This document shows, in pieces, positions 10,585 to 19,505 of a DNA stretch of 64,000 nt. Numbering within the stretch: the first letter of the stretch is position 1; each line of letters starts with the position of its first letter. The notes beneath the pieces were generated by a model, which saw nothing but the letters and a program-made list of their open reading frames with translations, was not told the origin of the DNA and did not search any database. Both the position numbers and the translations under genes were made by a program. Origin of the DNA: Marinobacter sp. S0848L (GTDB lineage Bacteria > Pseudomonadota > Gammaproteobacteria > Pseudomonadales > Oleiphilaceae); the NCBI RefSeq assembly GCF_023016065.1, contig NZ_JALKAQ010000003.1:62001-126000 (forward strand), read 5' to 3'.

Positions 10585-11130
10585 CTACCACTGTGCGACA
10601 TCGAGAAAGCGCTCGTCGTCCACCAGATCGGCGGCGGAGAACACGTTCCAGATCTCTTCGTTGCGCTCGTAACCGCCATCTACAAACGGCCGAACGTTGT
10701 CGGGCACCCCTTTCGGGCTGGCCCGGAAACTGTCTTTTGCGAAATATTGCATGCCCAACACGCCGTCTACGACCAGCCCGCTGAAAATATCGCCTTGCTC
10801 GATCACCAGTACCCGGCGTTCACGCGGGCTGCGTGAGGACCGGGGGATGTCGAAGAAACTGGCGAGATCGATCAGAGGAAGAAGCCGCCCACGAACGTTG
10901 GCTGCCCCCATCATGAATGGGCGTACCCCGGGTATGTGGGTAAAACGGGGTACGTGCAATATTTCTGTTACATCGCCCATTGGAGCAACGTAGCGCTGGC
11001 CCGAGAGGATGAACCCGATGCCGTTCCAAAGCTCAACAGCTTGTTCTTGCTCTGGAAGGCCCGAGGCCATGGCCCGGCTACGCTGGGCGATATCCGTCAG
11101 AACGGCGAAAGGGGCGGCCTCGGCGGACAT
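10585..11130 (-). CDS. pilI: CheW-like coupling protein PilI
   Basis: CheW-domain adaptor that links PilJ to the ChpA kinase. I chose ATG at 11130 (181 residues, MSAEAAPFAVL), with GGAG eight bases upstream. An in-frame GTG at 11142 has no such site, and the shorter form lines up with Pseudomonas PilI. Recognisable CheW features are GQRYVAPMGDVTEIL, the ANVRGRLLPLIDL strand and LVVDGVLGMQ. Its stop is about 93 bases before pilJ, the largest gap within the pil cluster, but no terminator is visible there. Confidence 0.93.
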   Translation of the reverse strand: MSAEAAPFAVLTDIAQRSRAMASGLPEQEQAVELWNGIGFILSGQRYVAPMGDVTEILHVPRFTHIPGVRPFMMGAANVRGRLLPLIDLASFFDIPRSSRSPRERRVLVIEQGDIFSGLVVDGVLGMQYFAKDSFRASPKGVPDNVRPFVDGGYERNEEIWNVFSAADLVDDERFLDVAQW

Positions 11131-11151
11131 GCTTAACTCCACGGCGAAGGA

Positions 11152-11514
11152 TCAGGCAATCAGGTTGTTGATTGTTTTGATCAGGTCGTCTTCGTTAACT
11201 GGCTTGACCAGATAACCCTTGGCACCCTGACGGGTTCCCCACACTCGATCCGTTTCCTGATCTTTGGTGGTGACGATCACAACCGGAATGGATGCGGTTT
11301 CCGGCGCGCGAGTCAGTTGACGGGTTGCCTGAAAGCCGTTCAGGCCGGGCATTACAACGTCCATGAGCACCAGATCCGGAGTCTCGGCACGGGCTTTGGC
11401 AACACCGTCTGCGCCGTTATCTGCAGTCAGCACTTCGTGCTGGTGCTTTTCCAGAATGGTGGATATCTTTTTAACTTCTGTTGGCGAATCGTCAACAATC
11501 AAAATGCGAGCCAT
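11152..11514 (-). CDS. pilH: Twitching motility response regulator PilH
   Basis: Single-domain CheY-like receiver of 120 residues. It has the acidic pair in LIVDDSPTE, the phosphorylated Asp in LVLMDVVMPGLNG, the Thr of IVTTKD and the Lys in YLVKPV. There is no output domain. In Pseudomonas PilH opposes PilG, probably acting as a phosphate sink for ChpA and favouring the retraction motor PilT. It starts 32 bases after pilG and is followed 21 bases later by pilI, so it is surely co-transcribed. Confidence 0.94.
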   Translation of the reverse strand: MARILIVDDSPTEVKKISTILEKHQHEVLTADNGADGVAKARAETPDLVLMDVVMPGLNGFQATRQLTRAPETASIPVVIVTTKDQETDRVWGTRQGAKGYLVKPVNEDDLIKTINNLIA

Positions 11515-11546
11515 GGTTTCCTCGATGGTTCTGGGTGGCAGCAGGA

Positions 11547-11939
11547 TTACTGTTCCGCCTGAGGCGTGTACTGGCGGATGGTGTTGAGCAGTTCATCCTT
11601 GCTGAACGGTTTGGTCAGATATTGGTCCGAGCCAACGATGCGCCCTTTTGCTTTATCAAACAGGCCATCCTTGCTCGAAAGCATAACGACGGGTGTGTTC
11701 TTGAACGTAGAGTTGTTCTTGATCAAGGCGCAAGTCTGATAGCCGTCCAAGCGAGGCATCATGATATCTACGAAGATGATGTCTGGCTGGGAATCAGCAA
11801 TTTTGGCGAGAGCGTCAAAGCCGTCAGTGGCGGTGATGACCTCACAGCCAACCTTTTTCAAGAGGGTTTCTGCGGTGCGACGAATGGTTTTACTATCGTC
11901 AATCACCATGATCTTCAAGTTCTCGAAGTTGTCATCCAT
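11547..11939 (-). CDS. pilG: Twitching motility response regulator PilG
   Basis: Single-domain CheY-like receiver that in Pseudomonas activates pilus extension and cAMP synthesis. I place the start at ATG 11939 (130 residues, MDDNFENLKIMVIDDSKT). The upstream in-frame ATG at 11972 has no ribosome-binding site and would add a non-conserved tail. Key residues are the DD pair in VIDDSKT, the phospho-acceptor in FVDIMMPRLDGYQ, SS in MLSSKDG and Lys in YLTKPF. The sequence is very close to Pseudomonas PilG as I remember it. It is the first gene of the pil-chp operon, facing gshB across about 310 bases. Confidence 0.94.
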   Translation of the reverse strand: MDDNFENLKIMVIDDSKTIRRTAETLLKKVGCEVITATDGFDALAKIADSQPDIIFVDIMMPRLDGYQTCALIKNNSTFKNTPVVMLSSKDGLFDKAKGRIVGSDQYLTKPFSKDELLNTIRQYTPQAEQ

Positions 11940-12011
11940 TGTCCGACTGCCTTGCGCTCGAGCGGGTGTCATTATTTTAGAGAGGGTTTTAGCACAAACC
12001 TTAAGGTTGTT

Positions 12012-12034
12012 CTATAAATCCCTCTCATTTATAG
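12012..12034. promoter_or_regulatory. AT-rich inverted repeat upstream of pilG
   Basis: CTATAAAT and ATTTATAG form a perfect 8-base inverted repeat around a 7-base pyrimidine spacer. It lies about 75-95 bases upstream of the pilG start, inside the 310-base gap between pilG and gshB. On the minus strand it overlaps a TATAAA box that could be a -10 element, so it may be an operator over the pil promoter. This is inference only. The rest of the gap contains no gene I can support. Confidence 0.3.
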
Positions 12035-12140
12035 AGTATCCATGGCTGGATAAAAAGTATTTGTTTGTGACCAAATGTACTTCTGTATCCCTTGTCACGG
12101 AATTGCCACAGGATTTCTGCGGATGCATTCGTGACTGGGG

Positions 12141-12146
12141 TACAAT
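12141..12146 (+). promoter_or_regulatory. Possible -10 box for the gshB operon
   Basis: TACAAT matches a sigma-70 -10 box five out of six and sits about 104 bases before the gshB start. The -35 region 17 bases upstream (TGCGGA) is poor. The gshB start itself has a good ribosome-binding site (AGGAGA). Confidence 0.3.
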
Positions 12147-12249
12147 ACCATCATCAGCATAGCACTTTATCAGTGATGCACTCTGCTGCCTGGTTCGTGT
12201 TTTCAGTGGTTCGTTTACAGATTTCCAACTTGATAATCCAGGAGACTCT

Positions 12250-13197
12250 ATGGCAATTCGGCTCGGGATCATTATGGATCCGATCGAGGACATCCATTTC
12301 AAAAAAGACAGCTCGCTGGCAATGTTGCTTGCAGCGCAGAGCCGTGGCTGGGAACTCGAGTACATGGAGCTTCAGGACATGTATCTGGCGGGGGGGCAGG
12401 CCCGGGCCAGCACCCGTAGCCTGACCGTGCGGAATAACCCGGACGATTGGTTCAGTTATGGTGAGAGCCAGGACCGGGCGCTGGGTGATCTGGACGTTAT
12501 CCTGATGCGCAAGGATCCCCCGGTTGACCGCGAATTCCTGGTGGCGACTTACATACTCGACGCGGCCGAGCAGCAAGGTGCTTTGGTTGTTAACCCGCCA
12601 TCAACGCTGCGGGACTGCAACGAGAAACTGTTTGCCGCCCAGTTTGAAGATTTAACGCCGCCGCTGATTGTCACCCGCAGCTCGCAGCGGTTTCGGGACT
12701 TTTACGCCGAGCACGGTGACATCATTATGAAGCCGGTAGACGGTATGGGTGGCCGGTCGATCTTTCGGGTAAAAGAAAACGATGCCAACCTCGGGGTGAT
12801 CATTGAAACCCTGACCAACTATGGCGAGCACCAGGCCATGGCGCAGAAATTCGTGCCTGAAATTTCCGATGGCGATAAGCGTATCCTGATGATTGATGGC
12901 GAACCGGTGCCTTATGCACTGGCCCGAATTCCGTCGCAGGGCGAAAATCGCGGAAATCTGGCGGCCGGTGGCCGTGGCGAGGGGCGCGAGTTGACCGACC
13001 GCGACCGTGAAATCTGCGCCCGTGTTGCACCTGTGATCAAACAGAAAGGTCTGATGTTTGTCGGGCTGGATGTCATTGGTGATTATCTCACCGAGATTAA
13101 TGTCACTAGTCCAACCTGCATTCGGGAGTTGGACGCGCAGTATGGTATCGATATTTCGGCGTTGTTGATGGATGCGATCGAGCGGCGACTCAAGTAA
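12250..13197 (+). CDS. gshB: Glutathione synthase
   Basis: ATP-grasp ligase joining gamma-glutamylcysteine and glycine to make glutathione in the cytoplasm. The 315 residues match the usual length. The N-terminal motif MAIRLGIIMDPIEDIHFKKD, KPVDGMGGRSIFRV (nucleotide-binding strand-loop), PEISDGDKRIL and the C-terminal DVIGDYLTEINVTSPT metal/ATP-binding segment are all typical. The start has AGGAGA eight bases upstream. In Pseudomonas the same gene sits between pilG and tonB3, as here. It heads a plus-strand series running to pyrC'. Confidence 0.97.
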   Translation: MAIRLGIIMDPIEDIHFKKDSSLAMLLAAQSRGWELEYMELQDMYLAGGQARASTRSLTVRNNPDDWFSYGESQDRALGDLDVILMRKDPPVDREFLVATYILDAAEQQGALVVNPPSTLRDCNEKLFAAQFEDLTPPLIVTRSSQRFRDFYAEHGDIIMKPVDGMGGRSIFRVKENDANLGVIIETLTNYGEHQAMAQKFVPEISDGDKRILMIDGEPVPYALARIPSQGENRGNLAAGGRGEGRELTDRDREICARVAPVIKQKGLMFVGLDVIGDYLTEINVTSPTCIRELDAQYGIDISALLMDAIERRLK

Positions 13198-13248
13198 TAA
13201 GCTGGAACAATATCGACGGGCATCCCGGATGCACAATCAGGACACGTG

Positions 13249-14106
13249 ATGGCAGTTCAGGTAAGCGATTTCGATCGATTTTCATTCACCCTTTTCATGG
13301 CAGTGGCGCTTCATGCCATTGTGGTGTTGGGCATTACGTTTGCTCCGGAGCTGCCCAATTCTGTGGCGCAAACGATGGAAATCACACTGTCGCAATTTGA
13401 TGACGAGCAAGCCCCGGAGCAGGCGGACTTTCTGGCGCAGACCAATCAGCAGGGAAGCGGCACGGAAAACGAGGCTCTGGAAATGACCTCGCCCCAGCCG
13501 ACCGATGTCAGCCAGCCGGAGGTTGCTGAAGTGCAGCCGGAGCCACAAACCACAACGGAGCCTCAACCCAGCCAGAACCGGATCGTGGTTCAGGCGGAGA
13601 GCGCCCGTCGGCAAGTGTCGCAACAAAACGACCAGGTCGATCCGGAGCCTTTGCCCCGAGCCAAACGCAAAAGCCTGATGGAGCGGAGCCTGGAGATTGC
13701 CAGTCTGGAAGCCCGGCTTGATGCCCAGCAACAGGCCTATGCACGCAAGCCGCGGGTGATGCGCGTGACGGCGGCTTCCACGTTGAAGTCCAGTAACGCC
13801 TGGTATGTGCAGGACTGGGTCGGCAAAGTGACCCGGGTAGGCAACATCAATTATCCGACTGAGGCACGCAGGGCCGGTATTTATGGCGACCTGAGAATGC
13901 TGGTTTCTATCCGGAAAGATGGCACCATAAAGGAAGTGGCCATTTTACAGTCGTCGGGCAGCACGGTGCTGGACGATGCGGCCATTCGTATTGTCCGGAT
14001 GGCGGCACCGTTTGCGCCATTCCCGGAGAGCATGCGTGAGAAAGCGGATGAATTGGAAATTATACGAACCTGGTCGTTCCAGAAACGGGGGCTCAGTTCA
14101 GGATGA
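13249..14106 (+). CDS. tonB: TonB family protein (TonB3-like)
   Basis: Membrane-anchored protein with a short cytoplasmic tail, one N-terminal transmembrane helix (about 13-33, FTLFMAVALHAIVVLGITF), and a long Pro/Glu/Gln-rich periplasmic stretch. It ends in a TonB C-terminal domain (NYPTEARRAGIYGDLRMLVS, VAILQSSGSTVLDDAAI). TonB proteins pass proton-motive energy to outer-membrane receptors. The Pseudomonas gene at this place, tonB3, is needed for twitching motility, so a link to the neighbouring pil cluster is plausible. No exbB or exbD is nearby. GTG 13246 and ATG 13249 are both possible starts; I prefer ATG. The stop overlaps the next start. Confidence 0.88.
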   Translation: MAVQVSDFDRFSFTLFMAVALHAIVVLGITFAPELPNSVAQTMEITLSQFDDEQAPEQADFLAQTNQQGSGTENEALEMTSPQPTDVSQPEVAEVQPEPQTTTEPQPSQNRIVVQAESARRQVSQQNDQVDPEPLPRAKRKSLMERSLEIASLEARLDAQQQAYARKPRVMRVTAASTLKSSNAWYVQDWVGKVTRVGNINYPTEARRAGIYGDLRMLVSIRKDGTIKEVAILQSSGSTVLDDAAIRIVRMAAPFAPFPESMREKADELEIIRTWSFQKRGLSSG

Positions 14107-14669
14107 TTGACGATACCACTGTGCAAGGTAGCTTGAAGCACCATTTTTTGGTGGCATCGCCCTGGCTGAGCGATCCCCGTTTTCACGGCGGTGTGATTTA
14201 CATCTGTGAACATTCCGAAGACGGTGCACTGGGTTTGATGATCAACCAGCCTCTGGGCATCCACCTGGGGGAAATACTGGAACAGCTGGATATGCACGGC
14301 GGCGAACTGGATATCCCGGTTTATACCGGTGGCCCGGTTCAGCCGGAACGGGGGTTCGTACTGCACACGCCGGGGCGGGAGTGGCAGCACACCGCACGGG
14401 TGACCGACGAGGTTTCATTGACCACCTCGCGTGATGTTCTGGAAAGCATCGGGCAGGATGACGGTCCGCCTGAATTTTTGGTGGCGCTGGGTTATTCGGG
14501 CTGGGGCGAAGGCCAGCTAGAAGAAGAGCTGGGCAGTAACTCCTGGTTGACCTGCCCGGCCACCGACGATGTGTTGTTTCGGACACCCATCGAAAAGCGT
14601 TACGAAGCCGTTCTCAATCTGATCGGTGTAGATTTGAGCCAGTTGAGCGATTCGGTGGGGCATGCCTGA
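14103..14669 (+). CDS. algH: UPF0301 protein AlgH/YqgE
   Basis: 188-residue member of the YqgE/AlgH family. In Pseudomonas AlgH was linked to alginate regulation, but the molecular function is not established. Family features visible are the LKHHFLVASPWLSDPRF start, CEHSEDGALGLMINQP and YTGGPVQPERGFVLH. The ATG overlaps the tonB stop by four bases, so translation is likely coupled. The gene next to ruvX (yqgF) is a very conserved pairing in gammaproteobacteria. Confidence 0.93.
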   Translation: MIDDTTVQGSLKHHFLVASPWLSDPRFHGGVIYICEHSEDGALGLMINQPLGIHLGEILEQLDMHGGELDIPVYTGGPVQPERGFVLHTPGREWQHTARVTDEVSLTTSRDVLESIGQDDGPPEFLVALGYSGWGEGQLEEELGSNSWLTCPATDDVLFRTPIEKRYEAVLNLIGVDLSQLSDSVGHA

Positions 14670-15102
14670 GATGGGTAACAGACGAGTCGTGGCGTTCGAT
14701 TTTGGCACCCGGCGTATTGGCGTCGCGACCGGTCAGGAGATGTTGGGCACCGGGCAGCCACTGGCCATGATCCCGGCCCGGGATGGCATCCCTGATTGGG
14801 AACAGATCGAAACTCTGTTAGCCGAATGGCAGCCGAACCTCGTGTTGGTGGGCTTGCCGCTGAACATGGACGATACCGAAAACGATATGTGCACCCGAGC
14901 CCGGAAGTTTGGTAAGCGCATTCACGGCCGGTTCCATGTGCCGGTGGAAATGGTTGATGAGCGTTTGACCAGTTTTGAAGCCAAAGGTCAGGTGATGGCC
15001 GAAGGTGGTAGTCGCGATTTTGGCCGCCACGGTGTCGATGATCTGGCGGCGGTGTTGATTTTGGAAACCTGGTGCCGGGAACAATCCGGCCGAGCTGATT
15101 AA
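14662..15102 (+). CDS. ruvX: RuvX/YqgF RNase H-fold nuclease
   Basis: Small RNase H-like protein of the YqgF family, implicated in 5' end processing of pre-16S rRNA and suggested as an alternative Holliday-junction resolvase. The 146 residues include the N-terminal catalytic strand VVAFDFGTRRIGVATG, VGLPLNMD, VDERLTSFEA and the closing HGVDDLAAVLILE motif with acidic active-site residues. The start at 14662 overlaps the algH stop by eight bases. An ATG at 14671 is an alternative that would shorten the protein by three residues. Confidence 0.93.
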   Translation: MPEMGNRRVVAFDFGTRRIGVATGQEMLGTGQPLAMIPARDGIPDWEQIETLLAEWQPNLVLVGLPLNMDDTENDMCTRARKFGKRIHGRFHVPVEMVDERLTSFEAKGQVMAEGGSRDFGRHGVDDLAAVLILETWCREQSGRAD

Positions 15103-15112
15103 CGAGGCTTTA

Positions 15113-15622
15113 ATGACCGCATTGCTTGATATCAATCCGTTGCTGGATGAGCTGGAAACAGGATTGCGTGATGTTCTGGAGCGCCGGGGAATCGATAATC
15201 CGGCGCTGATTGGTATTCGTACCGGTGGCGTTTGGATTGCCGATATTCTGAACAAACGTCTGGGCCTGAAGCAGGACTTTGGTGAGCTGGATATTTCGTT
15301 TTATCGAGATGACTTCAGCCGCATCGGGCTCAATCCGACGGTGACACCGTCCAGCTTGGCGTTTGATACGGAGGGGCGGGATATCATTTTGGTGGACGAT
15401 GTGATCATGAGTGGCCGTACCATTCGGGCTGCCATGAACGAGATCTTCGATTATGGTCGTCCTGCCAGTATCATACTCGCCACATTGATTGATCTGGGTG
15501 CCAGAGAGTTGCCGATCCAACCGGATGTGGTCGGTAAAGTACTTGAACTGGAAACCTATCAGAGAGTAAAACTGCGCGGCCCCGAGCCGTTGCACATTGA
15601 ATTTCAGGAAACCGGGCAGTAA
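15113..15622 (+). CDS. pyrR: PyrR bifunctional regulator / uracil phosphoribosyltransferase
   Basis: Phosphoribosyltransferase-fold protein of 169 residues. It has the PRPP-binding loop IILVDDVIMSGRTIRAAM and the GIRTGGVWIADIL segment. In Gram-positive bacteria PyrR causes attenuation of pyr operons. In Pseudomonas relatives it sits directly before pyrB and acts as a regulator and weak uracil phosphoribosyltransferase. The start is ATG 15113 with GAGG six bases upstream. I see no obvious attenuator hairpin with a U-tract between pyrR and pyrB (27 bases). Confidence 0.93.
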   Translation: MTALLDINPLLDELETGLRDVLERRGIDNPALIGIRTGGVWIADILNKRLGLKQDFGELDISFYRDDFSRIGLNPTVTPSSLAFDTEGRDIILVDDVIMSGRTIRAAMNEIFDYGRPASIILATLIDLGARELPIQPDVVGKVLELETYQRVKLRGPEPLHIEFQETGQ

Positions 15623-15649
15623 AACCTTCCCATTGATAACAGGCGAGCC

Positions 15650-16669
15650 ATGACCGCGATTGACCCTTCCCCGAACCATTTGCAACTGACCCGGGGTGGT
15701 CAGTTGCGACATTTTCTTACCCTTGATGGCTTGAACCGCGAACTGCTCACCGACATTCTCGATACCGCCGATTCATTCATCGAGGTGGGTGAGCGCAGCA
15801 TCAAAAAAGTGCCCTTGCTGCGAGGGCGAACCGTCGTCAATCTGTTCTTTGAATCCAGTACCCGCACCCGCAGCACCTTTGAGCTGGCTGCCAAGCGGCT
15901 GTCGGCCGACGTTCTGAACCTTGATATCTCCACCTCAGCCACATCCAAAGGCGAATCGCTTTCCGACACCTTGCTGAATCTGGAAGCCATGGCCAGCGAT
16001 ATGTTTGTGGTGCGGCATTCCCAAAGTGGCGCCCCGCACTTTATTGCGGAAAGTGTGACCCCTGGAGTGGCCATTATCAATGCCGGCGATGGCCGCCATG
16101 CGCACCCGACACAAGCCATGTTGGACATGTTAACCATTCGCCAGCACAAGGGGTCATTTGCGGGCCTGAAGGTGGCCATCGTTGGCGACATTTTGCACTC
16201 CCGCGTGGCCCGTTCCCAGATACGTGCACTGAACGAACTCGGCGCGGAAGAAGTGCGGGTAATTGCCCCCGGAACTCTATTGCCGAGAGATGTGGAGGAT
16301 CTGGGTTGCACGGTGGAATACGACATGGCGCGAGGTATGAAAGACCTCGATGTAGTGATTATGTTGCGGCTGCAAAAAGAACGTATGGAAGGGGCCTTGC
16401 TGCCGAGTGAACGAGAGTTCTACCGTTTGTACGGCCTGAATCAGGATAAGTTGGCGTTGGCGAAACCCGATTGCATTGTGATGCACCCGGGCCCCATTAA
16501 TCGGGGTGTTGAAATCGAATCCGCGGTGGCGGACGGCCCACAATCGGTGATTCTCAACCAGGTCACCAATGGCATCGCCATTCGCATGGCGGTGATGTCC
16601 ATGGCCATGGGGGGGCAAATGGCAGAGCGACAGCAAAAGCAGCTGGAAAGAGAAGGGGGCCGGGCATGA
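15650..16669 (+). CDS. pyrB: Aspartate carbamoyltransferase, catalytic chain
   Basis: Condenses carbamoyl phosphate with aspartate, the first committed step of pyrimidine synthesis. The 339 residues carry the carbamoyl-phosphate loop [15 protein letters not shown], the [13 protein letters not shown] region and [11 protein letters not shown] near the end. The protein has the N-terminal extension seen in Pseudomonas-type enzymes, which assemble as dodecamers with the PyrC-like subunit encoded by the next gene. Consistent with this, no pyrI regulatory subunit gene is adjacent. The last codons overlap the pyrC' start by four bases. Confidence 0.97.
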   Translation: MTAIDPSPNHLQLTRGGQLRHFLTLDGLNRELLTDILDTADSFIEVGERSIKKVPLLRGRTVVNLFFESSTRTRSTFELAAKRLSADVLNLDISTSATSKGESLSDTLLNLEAMASDMFVVRHSQSGAPHFIAESVTPGVAIINAGDGRHAHPTQAMLDMLTIRQHKGSFAGLKVAIVGDILHSRVARSQIRALNELGAEEVRVIAPGTLLPRDVEDLGCTVEYDMARGMKDLDVVIMLRLQKERMEGALLPSEREFYRLYGLNQDKLALAKPDCIVMHPGPINRGVEIESAVADGPQSVILNQVTNGIAIRMAVMSMAMGGQMAERQQKQLEREGGRA

Positions 16670-17964
16670 AGGTGGGTTCACAATATGAAAGCTTGAGAAT
16701 CACCGGCGGCACTCTGTTTGATGGCGCGGGCACCGAGACTGACAACACGGGCTTGTTAGTCAAAGAAGGCAAGATTGTGGCCATGGGGGCGGATGCCCTG
16801 AATGCCAACGCCGATCAGCAGTACGATGCCAGTGGCTGTGTGATTGCTCCGGGGTTCATCGACCTGTGCTGCAACCTGAGAGAGCCGGGAAATGGCCAGA
16901 AGGGGAATATCGCATCAGAAACCCTGGCCGCCGCCCATGGCGGTTTTACCACGGTGTGCGCGTCACCGGAAACCTCGCCGGTTAACGATTCCAGTGCCGT
17001 GACCCACTTGATTCGTGACGGCGCGTCCTTGCGAGGTGCGGTGCGTGTCTTGCCTGTTGGTGCCATTACCCGAGGCCTGGAAGGAGAATTGCTCAGCGAT
17101 CTGGCCGGCTTGAAAAACGCAGGTTGTGTTGCGGTCGGTAATGGCTCCCGGGGCGTTAAAAACGCGCGGATTTTGCGCCGGTGTATGGCCTATGCCCAGA
17201 CTTTTGGTTTGACGGTGATGTTCAGCCCGGAAAATCAGGCGCTGGCGGCCGATGGGTACGCTCACGATGGTCAGGTGACCACTCGTCTGGGCCTGTTAGG
17301 CATTCCAGAGGTGGCCGAAACGGCAGCGGTGATGGAAATGCTGTTGCTTGCTGAAGAAACCGGCGTGAAACTGCATCTGAGCCAGCTGTCCAGTGGCCGC
17401 AGCGTTGAAATGGTGGCCCAAGCCCGGCAGCTAGGAGTGCAGGTGACAGCCGATGTGGCCGTGCACCAGCTGTGCTTCACCGAAGAGGCGTTAGCGGGTT
17501 TTGACAGCCGGTTCCACGTTCGGCCGCCGCTTCGTTCTGAAGCCGACCGGCAAGCGTTGGTGGCAGGTGTTCAGGCGGGTGTGATTGATGCCATTGTCAG
17601 TCAGCATCAGCCTCATGATACGGCGGCCAAGCAAGCACCGTTGCCCGCCACCGAGCCCGGCCTGTCCAGTATTGAGAGCGTACTTTCGTTGGGTTTGGAG
17701 TTGGTGAAAAGCGGAGAACTAAGCCGGCAACGCTTGCTGACCGCGCTTACTCTGGGCCCGGGGCGTATCGTTGGATTGTCGCCGGAAATCGCCTGTGGCG
17801 CTGATGCCGATTTGTGCATCTTTAACCCATCTGCCAGCTGGCAACCGTGCGAGCAAACACTGGTGTCTACCGGTAAACACGCTCCGTTGGTGGGACGGGA
17901 ACTGACAGGAAAGGTCGAGCTGACGTTGGTGGCTGGCCGTCCGGTATGGGTGGATAACCACTGA
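16666..17964 (+). CDS. pyrC': Inactive dihydroorotase-like subunit PyrC'
   Basis: Dihydroorotase homologue of 432 residues whose metal-binding residues are lost. The usual DLHVHLREPG is [10 protein letters not shown], the usual HVST-type motif is LSQLSS, and the usual TDHAPH is SQHQPH. In Pseudomonas the equivalent pseudo-dihydroorotase has no activity but is needed to assemble the PyrB dodecamer. The ATGA overlap with pyrB fits equimolar production. A functional dihydroorotase must be encoded elsewhere. The frame is full length, so this is not decay of an active gene in this strain but the established family state. Confidence 0.9.
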   Translation: MKVGSQYESLRITGGTLFDGAGTETDNTGLLVKEGKIVAMGADALNANADQQYDASGCVIAPGFIDLCCNLREPGNGQKGNIASETLAAAHGGFTTVCASPETSPVNDSSAVTHLIRDGASLRGAVRVLPVGAITRGLEGELLSDLAGLKNAGCVAVGNGSRGVKNARILRRCMAYAQTFGLTVMFSPENQALAADGYAHDGQVTTRLGLLGIPEVAETAAVMEMLLLAEETGVKLHLSQLSSGRSVEMVAQARQLGVQVTADVAVHQLCFTEEALAGFDSRFHVRPPLRSEADRQALVAGVQAGVIDAIVSQHQPHDTAAKQAPLPATEPGLSSIESVLSLGLELVKSGELSRQRLLTALTLGPGRIVGLSPEIACGADADLCIFNPSASWQPCEQTLVSTGKHAPLVGRELTGKVELTLVAGRPVWVDNH

Positions 17965-17976
17965 GCCACATCTCAA

Positions 17977-18010
17977 GATTCGACAGAGGCGGCATAACCT
18001 CTGTCGAATC
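17977..18010. terminator. Perfect hairpin after pyrC'
   Basis: GATTCGACAGAGG and CCTCTGTCGAATC form a 13-base perfect stem with an 8-base loop, 12 bases after the pyrC' stop. There is no run of T after it, so it may be a 3' end protecting hairpin or a terminator working with Rho, rather than a classical intrinsic terminator. Confidence 0.5.
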
Positions 18011-18168
18011 CATCACAAATTGTAGCCAATATTCCTAAAAGGCCTTGCCGGCAGTCACCTCAGCCAACGTATCCTAGATCCCCTCGAACTACCATAACTC
18101 GTAAAATGAATGAGTTGCTGGTAGCAGGCCAGCCCATGCTTTTGACAATAATAATCAGGAGTCATCCC

Positions 18169-19188
18169 GTGAAAGCCATTCGAATCACCCGCCGTGTTGC
18201 TGCGGCTGCGGCACTCTGCGCCAGTTTCATTGCTCCGATGCATGCGCAAGCTCAGACCGACATCATCGAACGATCGTTTTGTGTGTTTGATCCGGTAGGC
18301 GCGAACGGTCCGCTTTTCTCGATTACCAAAGAATTTCAGCCGGTCGCCCTTCAGCGTGGAATCAAACTTGACCTGCGTGCCTACACCGATGAAAAAGTGG
18401 CGGCAGAAGACTTCAAGGCGGGCCAATGTGACGCCGTGTTGCTAACGGGAACCCGTGCTCGGGAATTCAACAAGTTTACCGGCACGCTTGAAGCCATGGG
18501 GGCGATCCCGGGTGAGCAGGAAATGCGGTTACTGTTCAATACCCTAAGCCAGCCCAAGGCGCGCCCGTTCCTGATTGACGGTCCTTATGAAGTGGCCGGC
18601 GTTTTCCCCGGCGGTGCGGTGTATCTGCATGCCCGCGACCGGACTCTGGACACGGTTCAGAAGCTACAGGGTAAACGTATTGCGACCCTGGATTACGATA
18701 CCGCTTCGGTGCGGATGGTTCGCCATGTGGGCGCTTCCGTTGTTGGTTCTAACTCCGCCAATTTTGCCGGTAAATTCAACAACGGAAGTGTCGATTTTGC
18801 TTATGCCCCTGCGGTGGCTTACCAGCCGCTCGAGCTTTATAAGGGCATCGGCGACAAAGGTGGCGTGTTCAAGTACGCGCTCGGTTATATGAATTTCCAG
18901 GTGATTATCAACACCGAGCGCTTCCCGGAAGATGCCGGCCAAATGGTGCGGGACGAGTCGATCAAGCGGATCGACGAGGCCTATCAGATTATCGCCGAAG
19001 CGGAAGCTAGTATTCCCGGCGACGTTTGGGTGGAGCTGCCTCAGGAAGATACCGCTGAGTACGACAAAATGCTTCGCCAGGTACGGAAGTCATTGCTTGA
19101 AGACGGCGTGTACGACGAACGCGCCATCAAGCTGATGAAGGCGATACGTTGCCGGGTAGATGGTGCCAGATCGGAATGTGCGTCCTGA
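18169..19188 (+). CDS. Periplasmic solute-binding protein, TRAP-associated (AdeT/DUF6091-like)
   Basis: The start is GTG 18169, with AGGAG seven bases upstream, giving 339 residues. A signal peptide is clear (MKAIRITRRVAAAAALCASF, then cleavage near AQAQT). The mature protein has two-domain binding-protein features: QRGIKLDLRAYTDEKVAAED, QCDAVLLTGTRAREF, LQGKRIATLDYDTAS and a central FAYAPAVAYQPLELYKG. It looks like the putative solute-binding family often annotated as AdeT or DUF6091. A lipoprotein and a TRAP-type permease follow on the same strand after the HU gene, so a shared transport role is likely. The substrate is unknown. Confidence 0.75.
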   Translation: MKAIRITRRVAAAAALCASFIAPMHAQAQTDIIERSFCVFDPVGANGPLFSITKEFQPVALQRGIKLDLRAYTDEKVAAEDFKAGQCDAVLLTGTRAREFNKFTGTLEAMGAIPGEQEMRLLFNTLSQPKARPFLIDGPYEVAGVFPGGAVYLHARDRTLDTVQKLQGKRIATLDYDTASVRMVRHVGASVVGSNSANFAGKFNNGSVDFAYAPAVAYQPLELYKGIGDKGGVFKYALGYMNFQVIINTERFPEDAGQMVRDESIKRIDEAYQIIAEAEASIPGDVWVELPQEDTAEYDKMLRQVRKSLLEDGVYDERAIKLMKAIRCRVDGARSECAS

Positions 19189-19201
19189 GGTAATCAGTGA
19201 C

Positions 19202-19227
19202 AACGAGCCCGCCTGAGCGGGCTCGTT
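19202..19227. terminator. Bidirectional terminator between binding-protein gene and HU gene
   Basis: AACGAGCCCGC and GCGGGCTCGTT form an 11-base perfect stem with loop CTGA. It lies 14 bases after the plus-strand stop and just after the minus-strand HU stop. Flanking A and T residues allow it to serve both converging genes. Confidence 0.75.
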
Positions 19228-19232
19228 TGGAA

Positions 19233-19505
19233 TCAATTGACGGCGTCCTTCAGCGCTTTTCCGGGTTTGAACCCCACGGTTTTACTGGCGGCGATTTGAA
19301 TGGTGGCACCGGTTTGCGGGTTTCTACCGGTCCGAGCTTCCCGTTTGCGAACAGAAAAGGTGCCGAAGCCGATGAGACTGATGTCGTCGCCTCGGGCTGC
19401 TGCTGCAGTAATCTGATCGGTCACCGCGTTGATTACCTCGCTGGCTTTTTCCCGGGTCAGACCAGCTTGATCGGCGATAGCGGCGGAAAGTTCAGGTTTG
19501 CGCAT
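19233..19505 (-). CDS. hup: DNA-binding protein HU
   Basis: Histone-like nucleoid protein of 90 residues (MRKPELSAAIADQAGLTREK). It has the typical GFGTFSVRKREARTGRNPQTG arm region split by conserved Pro, and the AASKTVGFKPGKALKDAV tail. The start is ATG 19505 with AGGAG seven bases upstream. The open frame continues further upstream but that part is not HU-like. It bends and compacts DNA without strong sequence specificity. It lies opposite to and between two apparently related transport genes. Confidence 0.93.
   Translation of the reverse strand: MRKPELSAAIADQAGLTREKASEVINAVTDQITAAAARGDDISLIGFGTFSVRKREARTGRNPQTGATIQIAASKTVGFKPGKALKDAVN

Noticed and set aside
18142-18147. Perfect TTGACA before the solute-binding protein gene
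   Set aside because: A -10 box at normal spacing would overlap the GTG start codon at 18169, so it cannot serve that gene with a usual leader.
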